A DNA stretch of 64,000 nt from the NCBI RefSeq assembly GCF_026125785.1, contig NZ_JAHCKL010000010.1, positions 59,230 to 123,229 of the forward strand, in the 5' to 3' direction. Under the pieces are notes generated by a model. The model worked only from the letters and a program-made list of their open reading frames with translations. It ran no database searches and was not told the DNA's origin. Each line of letters begins with the position of its first letter. The first letter of the stretch is position 1. The position numbers were made by a program, and so were the translations under genes. This DNA is from Hydrogenophaga sp. GTDB lineage: Bacteria; Pseudomonadota; Gammaproteobacteria; Burkholderiales; Burkholderiaceae_C. Below, in pieces: positions 17,056 to 27,380 of the stretch.

Positions 17056-17814
17056 TCAGGCCGACGACGGCACGGCCTGGCCGGCTTCCAGCCGCTTGGC
17101 CAGGTCGCGCAGCGCCTCCAGCAGGGAGCGAAGCTCGCGGCTGGCAGCGTCGGCATCGCGGCGCACGAAGTGCTCGTAGAAACGCCAGCGCGCGGCCGCG
17201 AGTTCCACCGGAGAAAAATAGGTGGGACCGAGCAGGCGGCCCACCGCATCGCTGAGCGACTCCACCACCATGGTGATGGCCCGGTTGCGCGTAGCGCCCG
17301 CGAGAATGCGGTAGAACTGCAGCGAATAGGTCAGCCGCAGGTCGTAGCTCGGGTCCGACACGGTGGATGCGGTCTTCTCGACGATGTCCTTGAGTGCCGC
17401 GAAGTCCGCCTCGGTGGCCCGCTCGCAGGCCAGGCGCACCACCACATCCATGAGGTGGATGCGCAGCTCGGTGAGGTCATCGACCGAGAGCGACCCCGTG
17501 TGCACCATGTCGCGCATGAGCTGCGTGACCTGGCCTGGGTCCGCCTCCCGGATGAAAGCTCCTCCTTTCACGCCCAGGCCCATTTCGATCAGCCCGGCGT
17601 TCTCCAGGTTGCGCAACGCCTCGCGCACCGCGTTGCGCCCCACGCCGAGTTGCTCAGCCAGGTCTTTTTCGGACGGCAGCTTGTCCCCCGGCTTGAGCGC
17701 GCCACTGGCGAGCTGCTCGCGGATGTGGTGCACCACCACCTCGAACGTGCGCCGCGCCTGCACGGGTGTGATCTGCAATGGACTGGAAGAGGACTTGCGC
17801 GCAGGCATGGGCAA
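17056..17814 (-). CDS. GntR-family transcriptional regulator, FadR subfamily (FCD domain)
   Basis: This 252-residue protein has an N-terminal winged helix-turn-helix (about 22-90; KLPSEKDLAEQLGVGRNAVREALRNLENAGLI is the canonical GntR region, seen as LGVGRNAVREAL) and a helical FCD effector domain (about 100-240). In the FCD core QFYRILAGATRN (166-177) Tyr168 stands where metal-binding members have His, so a different ligand mode is likely. Family members respond to small organic or acyl-CoA molecules, usually as repressors. It heads the leftward gene set, and its expected GGT-N3-ACC-type site occurs at 1517, 1534 and 4413. Confidence 0.92.
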   Translation of the reverse strand: MPMPARKSSSSPLQITPVQARRTFEVVVHHIREQLASGALKPGDKLPSEKDLAEQLGVGRNAVREALRNLENAGLIEMGLGVKGGAFIREADPGQVTQLMRDMVHTGSLSVDDLTELRIHLMDVVVRLACERATEADFAALKDIVEKTASTVSDPSYDLRLTYSLQFYRILAGATRNRAITMVVESLSDAVGRLLGPTYFSPVELAAARWRFYEHFVRRDADAASRELRSLLEALRDLAKRLEAGQAVPSSA

Positions 17815-17919
17815 CGAAGACAGAGCGGAAAGGAATGACCGCTGCGCAGTGTACGCGCTGCCCCTGCCGGGTGTGTCCCGCAGGTTCAGCGCGGGAGGGT
17901 CCCCGCCATTGAGCGTGCC

Positions 17920-20136
17920 TCAATAGTCCAGCCACTCGATGGGATGCGGCAGCGGCGCTCCGGTCATGCGCTCGATCGTCTCGGTGATCACGTCGACGCT
18001 GTTGTCGAAGCAGCCGTGCGTGGCCTGGGCGGTCTTGCCCTCGCGGTTGACGCGGATGTACGGCGCGGGCATGGGGTGCAGGTTGGCCGCGGGAAACTGG
18101 CTTCGCCAGGTCTGCAGGTGCACCAGTTGCTTCTCCGCCCACTGGTCCTCGGTGAAGAAGGCCGGATCGTGCGCCCGCTCCATGCCCAGCAGCGGCATCT
18201 TGCGCTCGTCGTCCAGCGCGCGGCTCACCAGGTACAGCAGGGACTTGCCGTACAGCGTAATGGGGCCCAGCCGGACCATGTCATCGTCTTTCTCCTGCTT
18301 GTCGGTGAGGTAGTGCAGGTGCAGGCTGCCGATGTCGAACACGGCCGGGCTGGCCTTGAGAAACTTCTCGATGGCGAACGCCACCGTGCAGGCGGGCGCG
18401 TACAGGGAACAACTGGCCACCCGCACCCGCTGCGCGGCAAGGCGGTCCAGCAGATGCCCCAGCACGATGGAGCCGGCCGAATGCCCGACGAAATGCAACT
18501 CGAGCGGCTTGCCACTGCCCAAGGCGCTCTGCAGGCGCGCCAGCGATGCCGCCAGCAACGCGCTGCCGCGCCCCGGGTTGGCAGCAAGGCGGGCGTTCTG
18601 GCGCATCTCGGACCACAGGCTCTTGACCGTCTTGCTGGCCACGGCTTCGACGCTGCGGTCGCGCGCCTCGCCCAGCATGTCGAACAGGCCCATGGCCCGG
18701 GCATCCTCGTCCAGGCCGAACAGCGCACGAATCTTGTCGGACAGCAGACCGGTCAAGGTCTCCACGGGACCCGTGCGCCAGGTCAGGAAGAAGGGGTAGA
18801 TGCCATTGGCCTCGAAGTAGGGCGCGAGCACGCGGATGCGGTCGATCGAATCGTCCTGGCTGTTGAGGCCGCCATGCGCGTAGACCATGAGACGAGCGTC
18901 CTTGCGCGACTGGAAGAAAGCCAGCGCGCGGTCCACTTGGGCCTGCACGAAATCGGCTTCGCGCCCATCGACGCCCGCGGCGAGGTCGGTCACGATCACG
19001 TGGCCGTTGTTGCCCGTGACCAGGGTGTGCTCGAACGCCTGGGCGGTGGACCAGGGCTGGTAGGGCTTGTGCAGGAACTCGCGGTCGATCGGCCAAGGAT
19101 CATCGGGCGGGTTGTCGCTGTTCTTCACGTCGCGCGCGACAAAGCCCAGCGCCCGGCCACCCCGCCCTGGCCAGCGCAGACCGGCCAGGCGTTCGAGCGA
19201 CATGGTGTGGCTCTGGGGCACACCCAACGCCACCGCCCAGGCATCGGTGCCATTGGCCACCCAGTCGGCATACGGCAACACCGCGAATCCCCCGGCGCCC
19301 CAGCCGTCACCCCAGGAGTTCTGAACGATGAAGCCCCGGTCGTTGTAACCCACCAGCGCAAAGGCATGACCGCCCAGCGCGGAACCCTTGCTGGGCGCGG
19401 GAATGGTGGGCAGGTGCGCCTCGTCGTGCGAGGCGGGCAGCTTGGCGGTGCGTGGCACTTGGTCCCAGCCATCGTGCACGCGGGCCGACACATAGATGGC
19501 ACCGATCTCGCCGATGGCGGCCTGCATCTCCACCACGGAGCGCCTGTCCACACGGTAGTACACCCCCAGCGGATGCTTCAACGCATCGAGCTCCCACGCC
19601 ACGTCCGACTTGGCGCCGCGCCGGTCCTTGCGCCAATAGCGGTCCTGACATACGCCGTGCTTGTGGAAACCCTTGAGGGCGCCCCGGCACGAGGAGCCCT
19701 CGTAGTCCTCGCCATCCCATTCGTCGTAGCGACGAGCCAGCTCATACAGCATGTGCGGGCTGACGCGCACCACCTCGGCATCGGGCTCCTGGTCGAAGCG
19801 CCGTATCCAGAGCAGGTAGTTCACCACCGCCGCCAGGCCGAAGCCCGTGCAGGCGCCCTGTGTGCCCTGGTCCAGCACGAGACCGGCACGGGTGTAAGCG
19901 GGCACCACCTCGGCCAGGAAGCGCGTGGGCGGGTAGTGGGCTTCCAGCGAGCGCAGCGGTGGCGCGTAGCGCAGGTCGCGAAAATCCAGCCGGTCAGGCC
20001 GCGCGTCGAACAGCCTGTCGCCCATGCGGGCGGGTGCGCGCCGCGGCTTGGCCTCCTTGCGCGGCGCGCTGCGCGTGCGCGCGGGTTTCGCCGCTTTGGC
20101 GCGCGCGGATTCTGCCTGTCCTGTTGCCATGTCCAT
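17920..20136 (-). CDS. Papain-family (C1) peptidase fused to an alpha/beta hydrolase
   Basis: This 738-residue protein has a basic, Ala/Lys/Arg-rich N-terminus (about 1-38). A C1 cysteine-peptidase domain follows: LDQGTQGACTGFG with the oxyanion Gln and nucleophile Cys near 100, GGHAFALVGYNDRG with the catalytic His, and QNSWGDGWG with Asn. From about residue 370 a second domain reads MVYAHGGLNSQ and then FVGHSAGSIVLGHLL, a GxSxG serine-hydrolase nucleophile elbow. No signal peptide is evident. Both catalytic sets look intact. It is unlinked to neighbouring pathways and its role is unknown; an esterase or amidase acting on the same target as the protease is possible. Confidence 0.85.
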   Translation of the reverse strand: MDMATGQAESARAKAAKPARTRSAPRKEAKPRRAPARMGDRLFDARPDRLDFRDLRYAPPLRSLEAHYPPTRFLAEVVPAYTRAGLVLDQGTQGACTGFGLAAVVNYLLWIRRFDQEPDAEVVRVSPHMLYELARRYDEWDGEDYEGSSCRGALKGFHKHGVCQDRYWRKDRRGAKSDVAWELDALKHPLGVYYRVDRRSVVEMQAAIGEIGAIYVSARVHDGWDQVPRTAKLPASHDEAHLPTIPAPSKGSALGGHAFALVGYNDRGFIVQNSWGDGWGAGGFAVLPYADWVANGTDAWAVALGVPQSHTMSLERLAGLRWPGRGGRALGFVARDVKNSDNPPDDPWPIDREFLHKPYQPWSTAQAFEHTLVTGNNGHVIVTDLAAGVDGREADFVQAQVDRALAFFQSRKDARLMVYAHGGLNSQDDSIDRIRVLAPYFEANGIYPFFLTWRTGPVETLTGLLSDKIRALFGLDEDARAMGLFDMLGEARDRSVEAVASKTVKSLWSEMRQNARLAANPGRGSALLAASLARLQSALGSGKPLELHFVGHSAGSIVLGHLLDRLAAQRVRVASCSLYAPACTVAFAIEKFLKASPAVFDIGSLHLHYLTDKQEKDDDMVRLGPITLYGKSLLYLVSRALDDERKMPLLGMERAHDPAFFTEDQWAEKQLVHLQTWRSQFPAANLHPMPAPYIRVNREGKTAQATHGCFDNSVDVITETIERMTGAPLPHPIEWLDY

Positions 20137-20248
20137 CTCTCCCGCAAGGCCCCCGACAGAGGGGGCGCACCGCAGGCTTGTACGCGCCGCGCGACCGCGT
20201 CACAACCCCCAATTGAGGGAAGCCCACAGCACGCCCGCCGCCGCGACT

Positions 20249-21070
20249 TCAGTGCACCATCAGCACCGGCAGCGTCATGGACCCCAATACCGTGCGCGTG
20301 GCGCCGCCCAGCACCCATTCACGGGCGCGGCTGTGGCCATAGCACCCCATGACCAGCAGATCGGCCCCCAGATCGGCCGCAGCCGACAGCAACGGGTTGC
20401 CGGCCTCGTCGGGCTCCGGTCCCCCGGCGTGCGCCATGGCGACGATGCCATGCGTCTGCAGAAATCCCTTGAGCGCGTCGAGACTGTCCTGCACGGCATC
20501 GCCATACCCCAGCAGATGCACGGCGCGCGCGCGCCGCAGCCAGGGCAGCGCCGCGGTCACGGCGCGCGCCGACTCGCGGGTCTCTTTCCAGGCCACCAGC
20601 ACGGTTTGGCCCACGGTATCCACCGAGTTGGCGGAGGGCAGGATCAGCGCGGGCCGGCCGCTTTCGATGAGCAGGCTGGGCAGAAAGTCGGCCGGCAGCT
20701 CGGCATCGGCGGGGTCCTTCGGGTCGCGCTGGCCCAGGATCATCAGATCGGCGTACAGCGCCCGCCGCGCAAAGCTCCAGGGCGCATCCGGCAAAGGTTC
20801 GGACCAATGCATGCGTGAGGAGCCCGCCGCCACCGCCGCAAAACCCGCGTGCATGCGGTCGCGCCCTTCCCGATCCATGGCCTCCAGCACCTCCACGATC
20901 TGGCCGGCACCTTGCAGCGCATAGGCAAAACGCGTCAGCGCAGACAGGGTGCAAGGCTGCCCGACGACATGGGCATCGAACGCCTCGGCCAGGCTCCGGG
21001 CCAGCCGAGTGCGATCGGCCGCGCGGGCCGTGTTGTCAAGATGCAGCAGGATGGAGCGAAGACTGGACAT
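20249..21070 (-). CDS. Universal stress protein with two Usp domains
   Basis: This 273-residue protein starts at MSSLRSILLHLDNTARA; the frame is open 18 codons further upstream, but this ATG begins the domain. The second half carries the ATP-binding Usp signature MGCYGHSRAREWVLGGATRTVL (key part GHSRAREWVLGG), fitting G-x2-G-x9-G-S/T. The first half is a degenerate copy. Such tandem proteins help cells through oxygen limitation or energy stress. It is divergent from the zinc alcohol dehydrogenase gene, sharing a 138-bp region with an FNR/ANR-like box. Confidence 0.9.
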   Translation of the reverse strand: MSSLRSILLHLDNTARAADRTRLARSLAEAFDAHVVGQPCTLSALTRFAYALQGAGQIVEVLEAMDREGRDRMHAGFAAVAAGSSRMHWSEPLPDAPWSFARRALYADLMILGQRDPKDPADAELPADFLPSLLIESGRPALILPSANSVDTVGQTVLVAWKETRESARAVTAALPWLRRARAVHLLGYGDAVQDSLDALKGFLQTHGIVAMAHAGGPEPDEAGNPLLSAAADLGADLLVMGCYGHSRAREWVLGGATRTVLGSMTLPVLMVH

Positions 21071-21135
21071 GGACGTTCTCCGGTACGCGTGAAGCACATT
21101 GGTTTCCACGGTACGCCCGCTCAACGGCGGCAGGC

Positions 21136-21149
21136 TTGCGCTGGATCAA
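21136..21149. promoter_or_regulatory. FNR/ANR-like box between usp and adh
   Basis: TTGCGCTGGATCAA matches the FNR/ANR consensus TTGATNNNNATCAA at 8 of 10 defined positions. It is centred about 66 bp before the alcohol dehydrogenase start. TACAAA at 21171-21176 could serve as the -10 hexamer, which would put the box near -41.5, the usual spot for activation. Confidence 0.45.
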
Positions 21150-21208
21150 TGTCGCGTGCGGTCAGCGCGCTACAAACAAGATCCATCCCACCCATCGGAG
21201 TGCCCGTC

Positions 21209-22201
21209 ATGATGCAAGCCATGGTTCTGCAAGCCCCCGGCCAACCCCTGCGCCTGGAAGAACGGCCGCTGCCAGCACCCGGCCCCGGGGAGGTGCGTTT
21301 GCGCGTACTGGCTTGCGCGGTCTGTCGCACCGATTTGCATGTTGTCGACGGTGAACTGCCTTTGCCACAACTGCCGCTCGTGCCCGGCCACGAGATCGTC
21401 GGCACCGTTGAGGCACTCGGCAAAGGCAGCACGCTCGGCCTGCAGATCGGCGACCGCGTGGGTGTGCCCTGGCTGGGCCACACCTGCGGCCACTGCAGCT
21501 TTTGCCACATGGGCCGCGAGAACCTCTGCGACCACCCGGTGTTCACCGGCCATGGCCGCGACGGCGGCTTCGCCACCCATGTGGTCGCCGAAGCCGCATT
21601 CTGCGCACCACTGAAACTGCCGCTGGATGCGGTGCACATCGCGCCGCTGATGTGCGCAGGCCTGATCGGCTGGCGCGCCTTGCGCATGGCGGGCGAGGGA
21701 GCCAGCCGCCTGGGCCTGTACGGCTTCGGGGCGGCGGCCCACCTGATCGCGCAGGTGGCACGCCAGCAAGGCCGCGAGGTGTATGCGTTCACGCGCCCGG
21801 GCGACACCGCCGCGCAGGACTTCGCACGTTCACTGGGCGCCACATGGGCGGGCGGCTCGGACGAACGCGCGCCAGTACCGCTGGACGCAGCCATCCTCTT
21901 CGCTCCCGTGGGCGCCCTCGTCCCCGCTGCACTGCAAGCGGTGCGCAAAGGCGGCCGCGTGGTGTGCGGCGGCATCCACATGAGCGACATACCCGCCTTT
22001 GCCTACCAGCTCCTGTGGGGCGAGCGGGAACTGCTCTCGGTGGCCAACCTCACACGCGCCGACGCAGCGGAATTCCTGCAAGTGGCACAACGCATGCCCC
22101 TGCACGTGGCCACCACAACCTACCCGCTGGCCCACGCCAACCAGGCCCTGGACGACCTGCGCAACGGCCGCCCGCAGGGTGCGGCGGTGCTGATCCCGTG
22201 A
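21209..22201 (+). CDS. Zinc-dependent alcohol dehydrogenase (MDR family)
   Basis: This 330-residue protein starts at MMQAMVLQAPG, with CGGAG eight bases upstream; the in-frame open region before it reads through the opposite-strand usp gene. Catalytic zinc ligands are Cys39 (CAVCRTD) and His61-Glu62 (GHEIVG). The structural zinc site has Cys93, 96, 99 and 107 (HTCGHCSFCHMGRENLC). The NAD(P) domain has GLYGFGAAAHL. It resembles the AdhP/zinc-binding alcohol dehydrogenase group. Likely induced under low oxygen via the upstream box, together with usp (inference). Confidence 0.92.
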   Translation: MMQAMVLQAPGQPLRLEERPLPAPGPGEVRLRVLACAVCRTDLHVVDGELPLPQLPLVPGHEIVGTVEALGKGSTLGLQIGDRVGVPWLGHTCGHCSFCHMGRENLCDHPVFTGHGRDGGFATHVVAEAAFCAPLKLPLDAVHIAPLMCAGLIGWRALRMAGEGASRLGLYGFGAAAHLIAQVARQQGREVYAFTRPGDTAAQDFARSLGATWAGGSDERAPVPLDAAILFAPVGALVPAALQAVRKGGRVVCGGIHMSDIPAFAYQLLWGERELLSVANLTRADAAEFLQVAQRMPLHVATTTYPLAHANQALDDLRNGRPQGAAVLIP

Positions 22202-22225
22202 GGTGACTGGAAGGCGGACAAAGAA

Positions 22226-22259
22226 AAAGCCGCTGCAAGCGAGGGCTTGCAGCGGCTTT
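22226..22259. terminator. Strong bidirectional Rho-independent terminator
   Basis: AAAGCCGCTGCAAGC (22226-22240) pairs perfectly with 22245-22259 across a GAGG loop, a 15-bp stem. On the minus strand it is followed by TTTTTCTTTG, so it ends the tRNA transcript coming from the right. On the plus strand it ends the alcohol dehydrogenase transcript. Confidence 0.85.
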
Positions 22260-22265
22260 CATGTT

Positions 22266-22342
22266 TGGCGGAGTGGACGGGGCTCGAACCCGCGACCCCC
22301 GGCGTGACAGGCCGGTATTCTAACCAACTGAACTACCACTCC
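22266..22342 (-). tRNA. tRNA-Asp (GTC)
   Basis: The 77-nt cloverleaf reads GGAGTGGTAGTTCAGTTGG at its 5' end, has anticodon GTC in the loop CCTGTCACG, the T-arm GGGTTCGAGCCC and an encoded CCA end. It is the last gene of the leftward Ala-Glu-Asp cluster. Confidence 0.96.
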
Positions 22343-22410
22343 TGGCAGATGGCGTTCGTTCTTGCGAACCAAGTGCCAACCACTTGTGCCTACTTGCCTT
22401 GCGGCTTGTT

Positions 22411-22486
22411 TGGCGACCCTACGGGGATTCGAACCCCGGTACTCACCGTGAAAGGGTGATGTCCTAGGCCTCTAGACGATAGGGTC
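22411..22486 (-). tRNA. tRNA-Glu (TTC)
   Basis: The 76-nt cloverleaf has acceptor GACCCTA pairing with TAGGGTC, anticodon TTC in CCTTTCACG, T-loop GGTTCGAATCC and an encoded CCA. It lies next to gltX, the gene of the enzyme that charges it. Confidence 0.96.
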
Positions 22487-22559
22487 AAAACCTTGGACTG
22501 ACCGAACCGCGAATTCTAGCACCCGGATGACCGTGTTCTTCTTCGCGATCCAAAAACTT

Positions 22560-22635
<76 letters not shown>

Positions 22636-22639
22636 ACAA

Positions 22640-22694
22640 AGGCTTGCTGTTTTCACTTCATCACCTGCGTGACTCAATGCGTTTCAGCAAGCCT
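22640..22694 (-). other. Leader hairpin upstream of tRNA-Ala
   Basis: AGGCTTGCTG (22640-22649) and CAGCAAGCCT (22685-22694) are perfect 10-bp arms with a 35-nt loop. They lie between the -10-like TATAAT and the 5' end of tRNA-Ala, so they would fold in the tRNA precursor leader. Confidence 0.4.
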
Positions 22695-22697
22695 CGC

Positions 22698-22703
22698 ATT
22701 ATA
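22698..22703 (-). promoter_or_regulatory. -10 box of the tRNA-Ala-Glu-Asp operon
   Basis: TATAAT on the minus strand matches the sigma-70 -10 consensus exactly and lies just past the gltX stop (22714). No strong -35 hexamer is visible; GCGAAA is at a 17-bp spacing. Confidence 0.5.
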
Positions 22704-22713
22704 TGTCATTTTT

Positions 22714-24099
22714 TCAGCTGTTTCGCAAACGGCCGAGCACCGTGTCACGGTCGTGCAGTTCCAGCACCGCATCCAGCGACGGCGTCTGGGCTGTTCCCAT
22801 CACCAGCACGCGCACCGGCATGGCCAGTTGCGGCATCTTCAGGCCATGCGCCACCAGCGTTTCCTTGATGGCACCGGCAATGGCGGGCTTGTCCCAGGCG
22901 CAAACCGCCAGGCGTTCGGCCAGCGAGGCCAGCGCGGGTCGCACGGCCTCGGTGATGTGCTGGGCGCGCTCTTCGGCGCTGGGTGAAACCTCGGCATAGA
23001 ACGCCCGGGCCCACTGGGCCAGCGCCACGGTGGTGTCGCAGCGGTCCTTGAAAAGCCCGCAGATGCGCGGCAGGCGCGCGTCGGACTGCACACCCTGGCG
23101 TGTCAGTTGCTGCGCCACCAGCGGCGCGAGCACGTTGTCGTCCATGGCTTTCAGGTGCTGGGCATTGACCCAGCGCAGCTTGGCCTCGTCGAACTGCGCG
23201 GCGCTGCGACCGAGGTGGTCCAGGTTGAACCACGAAAGGAACTGCTCGCGGCTGAAGATTTCGTCGTCGCCGTGGCTCCAGCCCAGGCGTGCGAGGTAGT
23301 TCACCATGGCGTCGGGCAGGTAGCCTTCGTCGCGGTACTGCGTGACCGGCTTGGCGCCGTTGCGTTTGCTCATCTTCTCGCCCTGCTCGTTGAGCACGGT
23401 GGGCAGGTGCGCATACACCGGCGGCTCCTTGCCGAGGGCGCGGAAGATGTTGATCTGGCGCGGCGTGTTGTTCACATGGTCGTCACCCCGGATGACGTGG
23501 GTGATGTCCATGTCGATGTCATCGACGACGACACAGAAGTTGTAGGTGGGCGTGCCGTCGGGTCGTGCTATCACGAGGTCGTCGAGTTCGTCGTTGGCGA
23601 TCTCGATGCGGCCCTTGACCTTGTCGTCCCAGGCCACCACACCGCCTTGCGGATTGCGAAAGCGCAGGACGGGCTTCACGCCCTCGGGCACCGGTGGCAG
23701 GGTCTTGCCGGGTTCCGGGCGCCAGGTGCCGTCGTAGCGGGGCTTTTCCTTGGCCGCCATCTGTTTCTCGCGCAGCGCGTCGAGTTCGGCCATGCTCATG
23801 TAGCAAGGGTAGACCAGGCCCGCGGCGACCATGTCGGCGAGCACCGCCTTGTAGCGGTCCATGCGCTGCATCTGGTAGTACGGGCCTTCGTCGTGGTCCA
23901 GGCCGAGCCACTGCATGCCCTCCAGGATCACGTCCACCGCGGCCTGGGAGGAGCGTTCGAGATCGGTGTCCTCGATGCGCAGGATGAAGACACCGCCGGA
24001 GGCACGCGCGAACGCCCAGGGATAGAGGGCCGAGCGGATGTTGCCGAGGTGGATGAAGCCGGTGGGCGATGGGGCGAAACGGGTTCTGACGGTGCTCAT
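22714..24099 (-). CDS. gltX: Glutamyl-tRNA synthetase
   Basis: This 461-residue class I synthetase has the HIGH-type motif [18 protein letters not shown] (FIHLGN) at the N-terminus and the KMSKS motif as [12 protein letters not shown] near residue 240. It ligates glutamate to tRNA-Glu in the cytoplasm. It overlaps metZ by four bases (24096-24099), indicating translational coupling. Length and ends are normal. Confidence 0.97.
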   Translation of the reverse strand: MSTVRTRFAPSPTGFIHLGNIRSALYPWAFARASGGVFILRIEDTDLERSSQAAVDVILEGMQWLGLDHDEGPYYQMQRMDRYKAVLADMVAAGLVYPCYMSMAELDALREKQMAAKEKPRYDGTWRPEPGKTLPPVPEGVKPVLRFRNPQGGVVAWDDKVKGRIEIANDELDDLVIARPDGTPTYNFCVVVDDIDMDITHVIRGDDHVNNTPRQINIFRALGKEPPVYAHLPTVLNEQGEKMSKRNGAKPVTQYRDEGYLPDAMVNYLARLGWSHGDDEIFSREQFLSWFNLDHLGRSAAQFDEAKLRWVNAQHLKAMDDNVLAPLVAQQLTRQGVQSDARLPRICGLFKDRCDTTVALAQWARAFYAEVSPSAEERAQHITEAVRPALASLAERLAVCAWDKPAIAGAIKETLVAHGLKMPQLAMPVRVLVMGTAQTPSLDAVLELHDRDTVLGRLRNS

Positions 24100-25316
24100 G
24101 AGAGGGTATCCAGGCCGCGCGCGAGGTCGGCCTTCAGGTCATCCAGGTGTTCAAGACCGACCGCAACGCGGATCAGCCCCTGGCCGATGCCGGCGGCCTG
24201 GCGCTGCGCTTCGGTCAGCTTGCCGTGTGAGGTGCTGGCAGGGTGGGACAACAGGGTCTTGGTGTCGCCCAGGTTGGTGCACAGAGACAGCACCTGCAGC
24301 GCGTCCAGCACATGGAAGGCGCGCGCGCGCGCCTGCGTGGCGTCGGCCGCCTTGAGGTCGAACGACAGCACCGCGCCGCCCACGCCGGACATCTGGCGCA
24401 TGGCCAGCGCATGCTGGGGGTGGCTGTCCAGGCCAGGATAGTGCACGCGGGCCACGGCGGGATGCTGTTCCAGCCACCGGGCCAGCGCCAGCGTGGCCGC
24501 GCTCTGGGCTTGCATGCGCAGGCTCAATGTCTCCAGCCCCTTGAGCACCACCCAGGCGTTGAAGGGCGAGAGCACCATGCCGACGTTTTTCTGCACCGGC
24601 AGGAATTTCTCGCGCACCAGCGCTTCGGGTGCGCACAGCGCGCCGGCCATGACACGGCCTTGCCCATCGAGGAATTTGGTGCCCGAGTGCATGACGATGT
24701 CGGCGCCCAGCGTCACCGGGCGCTGCAGCGCAGGCGTGGCGAAGCAGTTGTCCACGCACAGCAACGCCCCCACGCTGTGCGCGATGTCGGCCAGTGCGGC
24801 GATGTCGCAGACCTCGGTCAGGGGGTTGGTGGGCGTTTCGGCGAAGAGCAGCTTCGTGCCTGGCCGCACCGCTGCGCGCCAGGCGTCGATGTCGGATTGC
24901 GGGACGATGGTGGACTCGACGCCGAAGCGCGCGAACTCGGTCCCGATCAGCTTGATGGTGGAGCCGAACATCGACTGCGAGAACACCACGTGGTCACCCG
25001 ACCGCAGCAGGCTGAAGCACATCAGCATGATGGCGGCCATGCCGGAGGCGGTGGCCATCGCGGCCTCGGTGCCTTCCATCGCTGCCAGGCGCTGCTCGAA
25101 GCTGGTGACGGTGGGGTTGCCGGTGCGCCCGTAGGTGTAGCCGTCTTCCTCGCCCGCAAAGCGGCGCGCCGAGGCCTCGGCACTGGGCTGCACATAGCCG
25201 CTGGTGAGGTAGAGGGCCTCGGCGTTTTCACCGTACTGGCTGCGCTCGACGGCCGCGCGCACCGCCAGGGTGTCGCGGTGCAGTGTGGATGGGGTGTTTG
25301 TCTTCTGCTGGGTCAT
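24096..25316 (-). CDS. metZ: O-succinylhomoserine sulfhydrylase
   Basis: This 406-residue PLP enzyme of the Cys/Met metabolism family has [14 protein letters not shown], the PLP-lysine segment [15 protein letters not shown], and a C-terminal [20 protein letters not shown]. It makes homocysteine directly from O-succinylhomoserine and sulfide. It follows purF by 12 bp in the conserved Burkholderiales order cvpA-purF-metZ. Cystathionine gamma-synthase activity is the main alternative, but the context favours MetZ. Confidence 0.93.
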   Translation of the reverse strand: MTQQKTNTPSTLHRDTLAVRAAVERSQYGENAEALYLTSGYVQPSAEASARRFAGEEDGYTYGRTGNPTVTSFEQRLAAMEGTEAAMATASGMAAIMLMCFSLLRSGDHVVFSQSMFGSTIKLIGTEFARFGVESTIVPQSDIDAWRAAVRPGTKLLFAETPTNPLTEVCDIAALADIAHSVGALLCVDNCFATPALQRPVTLGADIVMHSGTKFLDGQGRVMAGALCAPEALVREKFLPVQKNVGMVLSPFNAWVVLKGLETLSLRMQAQSAATLALARWLEQHPAVARVHYPGLDSHPQHALAMRQMSGVGGAVLSFDLKAADATQARARAFHVLDALQVLSLCTNLGDTKTLLSHPASTSHGKLTEAQRQAAGIGQGLIRVAVGLEHLDDLKADLARGLDTLS

Positions 25317-25328
25317 GGCCAGGCTTTC

Positions 25329-26834
<1,506 letters not shown>

Positions 26835-26862
26835 GTTCGGATCCTCAGGAAAACAGGAAAAT

Positions 26863-27348
26863 TCAATGGATATGTCGGGCCACCGGCTCCGGCAACAAGG
26901 GCCGGATCTCCTGCAAGGTGGCGGTGAGCACCCCAGCGGTACCCGACGATTTCCACCACGCCGCGTTCTGCATCTGCATCACGCTGACCACCACCGCCAC
27001 GCCCAGCAGCATCACCACCGCGCGCGCCAGCCCGAAAGCGCCACCCAGTACGCGGTCCACCGGCCGCAGGCCCACGGTGGTCACCAGCTTCTTGACCAGC
27101 CAGGCCACCAGGCCACCGGCGAAGGCCGCGGCAATGAACACCAGCAGAAACGCCGCCGCCAGGCGCAACGGCTCGGACAGTCCGTCCATCGGCAGCCGGG
27201 CGGCCACATCGTCCGCGAACGCCTGCGCCGCCACAAAGGCCACCACCCAGCTCGCCAGCGACAGGACCTCGTAGACCAGTCCTCGCCAGATGCCGATCAG
27301 CACGGACACCAGCAACACCGCCAACAGCACCCAGTCCGTGGTCACCAT
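26863..27348 (-). CDS. cvpA: CvpA family inner-membrane protein
   Basis: This 161-residue protein has four hydrophobic segments, beginning VTTDWVLLAVLLVSVLIGIWRG, and the family GLVYEVLSLASWVVAF motif. CvpA proteins sit next to purF in many proteobacteria and affect colicin V export and envelope stress tolerance. The exact role is not settled. Confidence 0.92.
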   Translation of the reverse strand: MVTTDWVLLAVLLVSVLIGIWRGLVYEVLSLASWVVAFVAAQAFADDVAARLPMDGLSEPLRLAAAFLLVFIAAAFAGGLVAWLVKKLVTTVGLRPVDRVLGGAFGLARAVVMLLGVAVVVSVMQMQNAAWWKSSGTAGVLTATLQEIRPLLPEPVARHIH

Positions 27349-27380
27349 GGTCGCCGACTCCGCCGCTCGCGCCGCGCCGC

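Noticed and set aside
17944-20352. Open frame of 802 codons on the plus strand opposite the protease-hydrolase fusion
   Set aside because: The minus-strand protein has two sets of catalytic motifs; the plus frame is Gln/His/Arg-rich shadow sequence.
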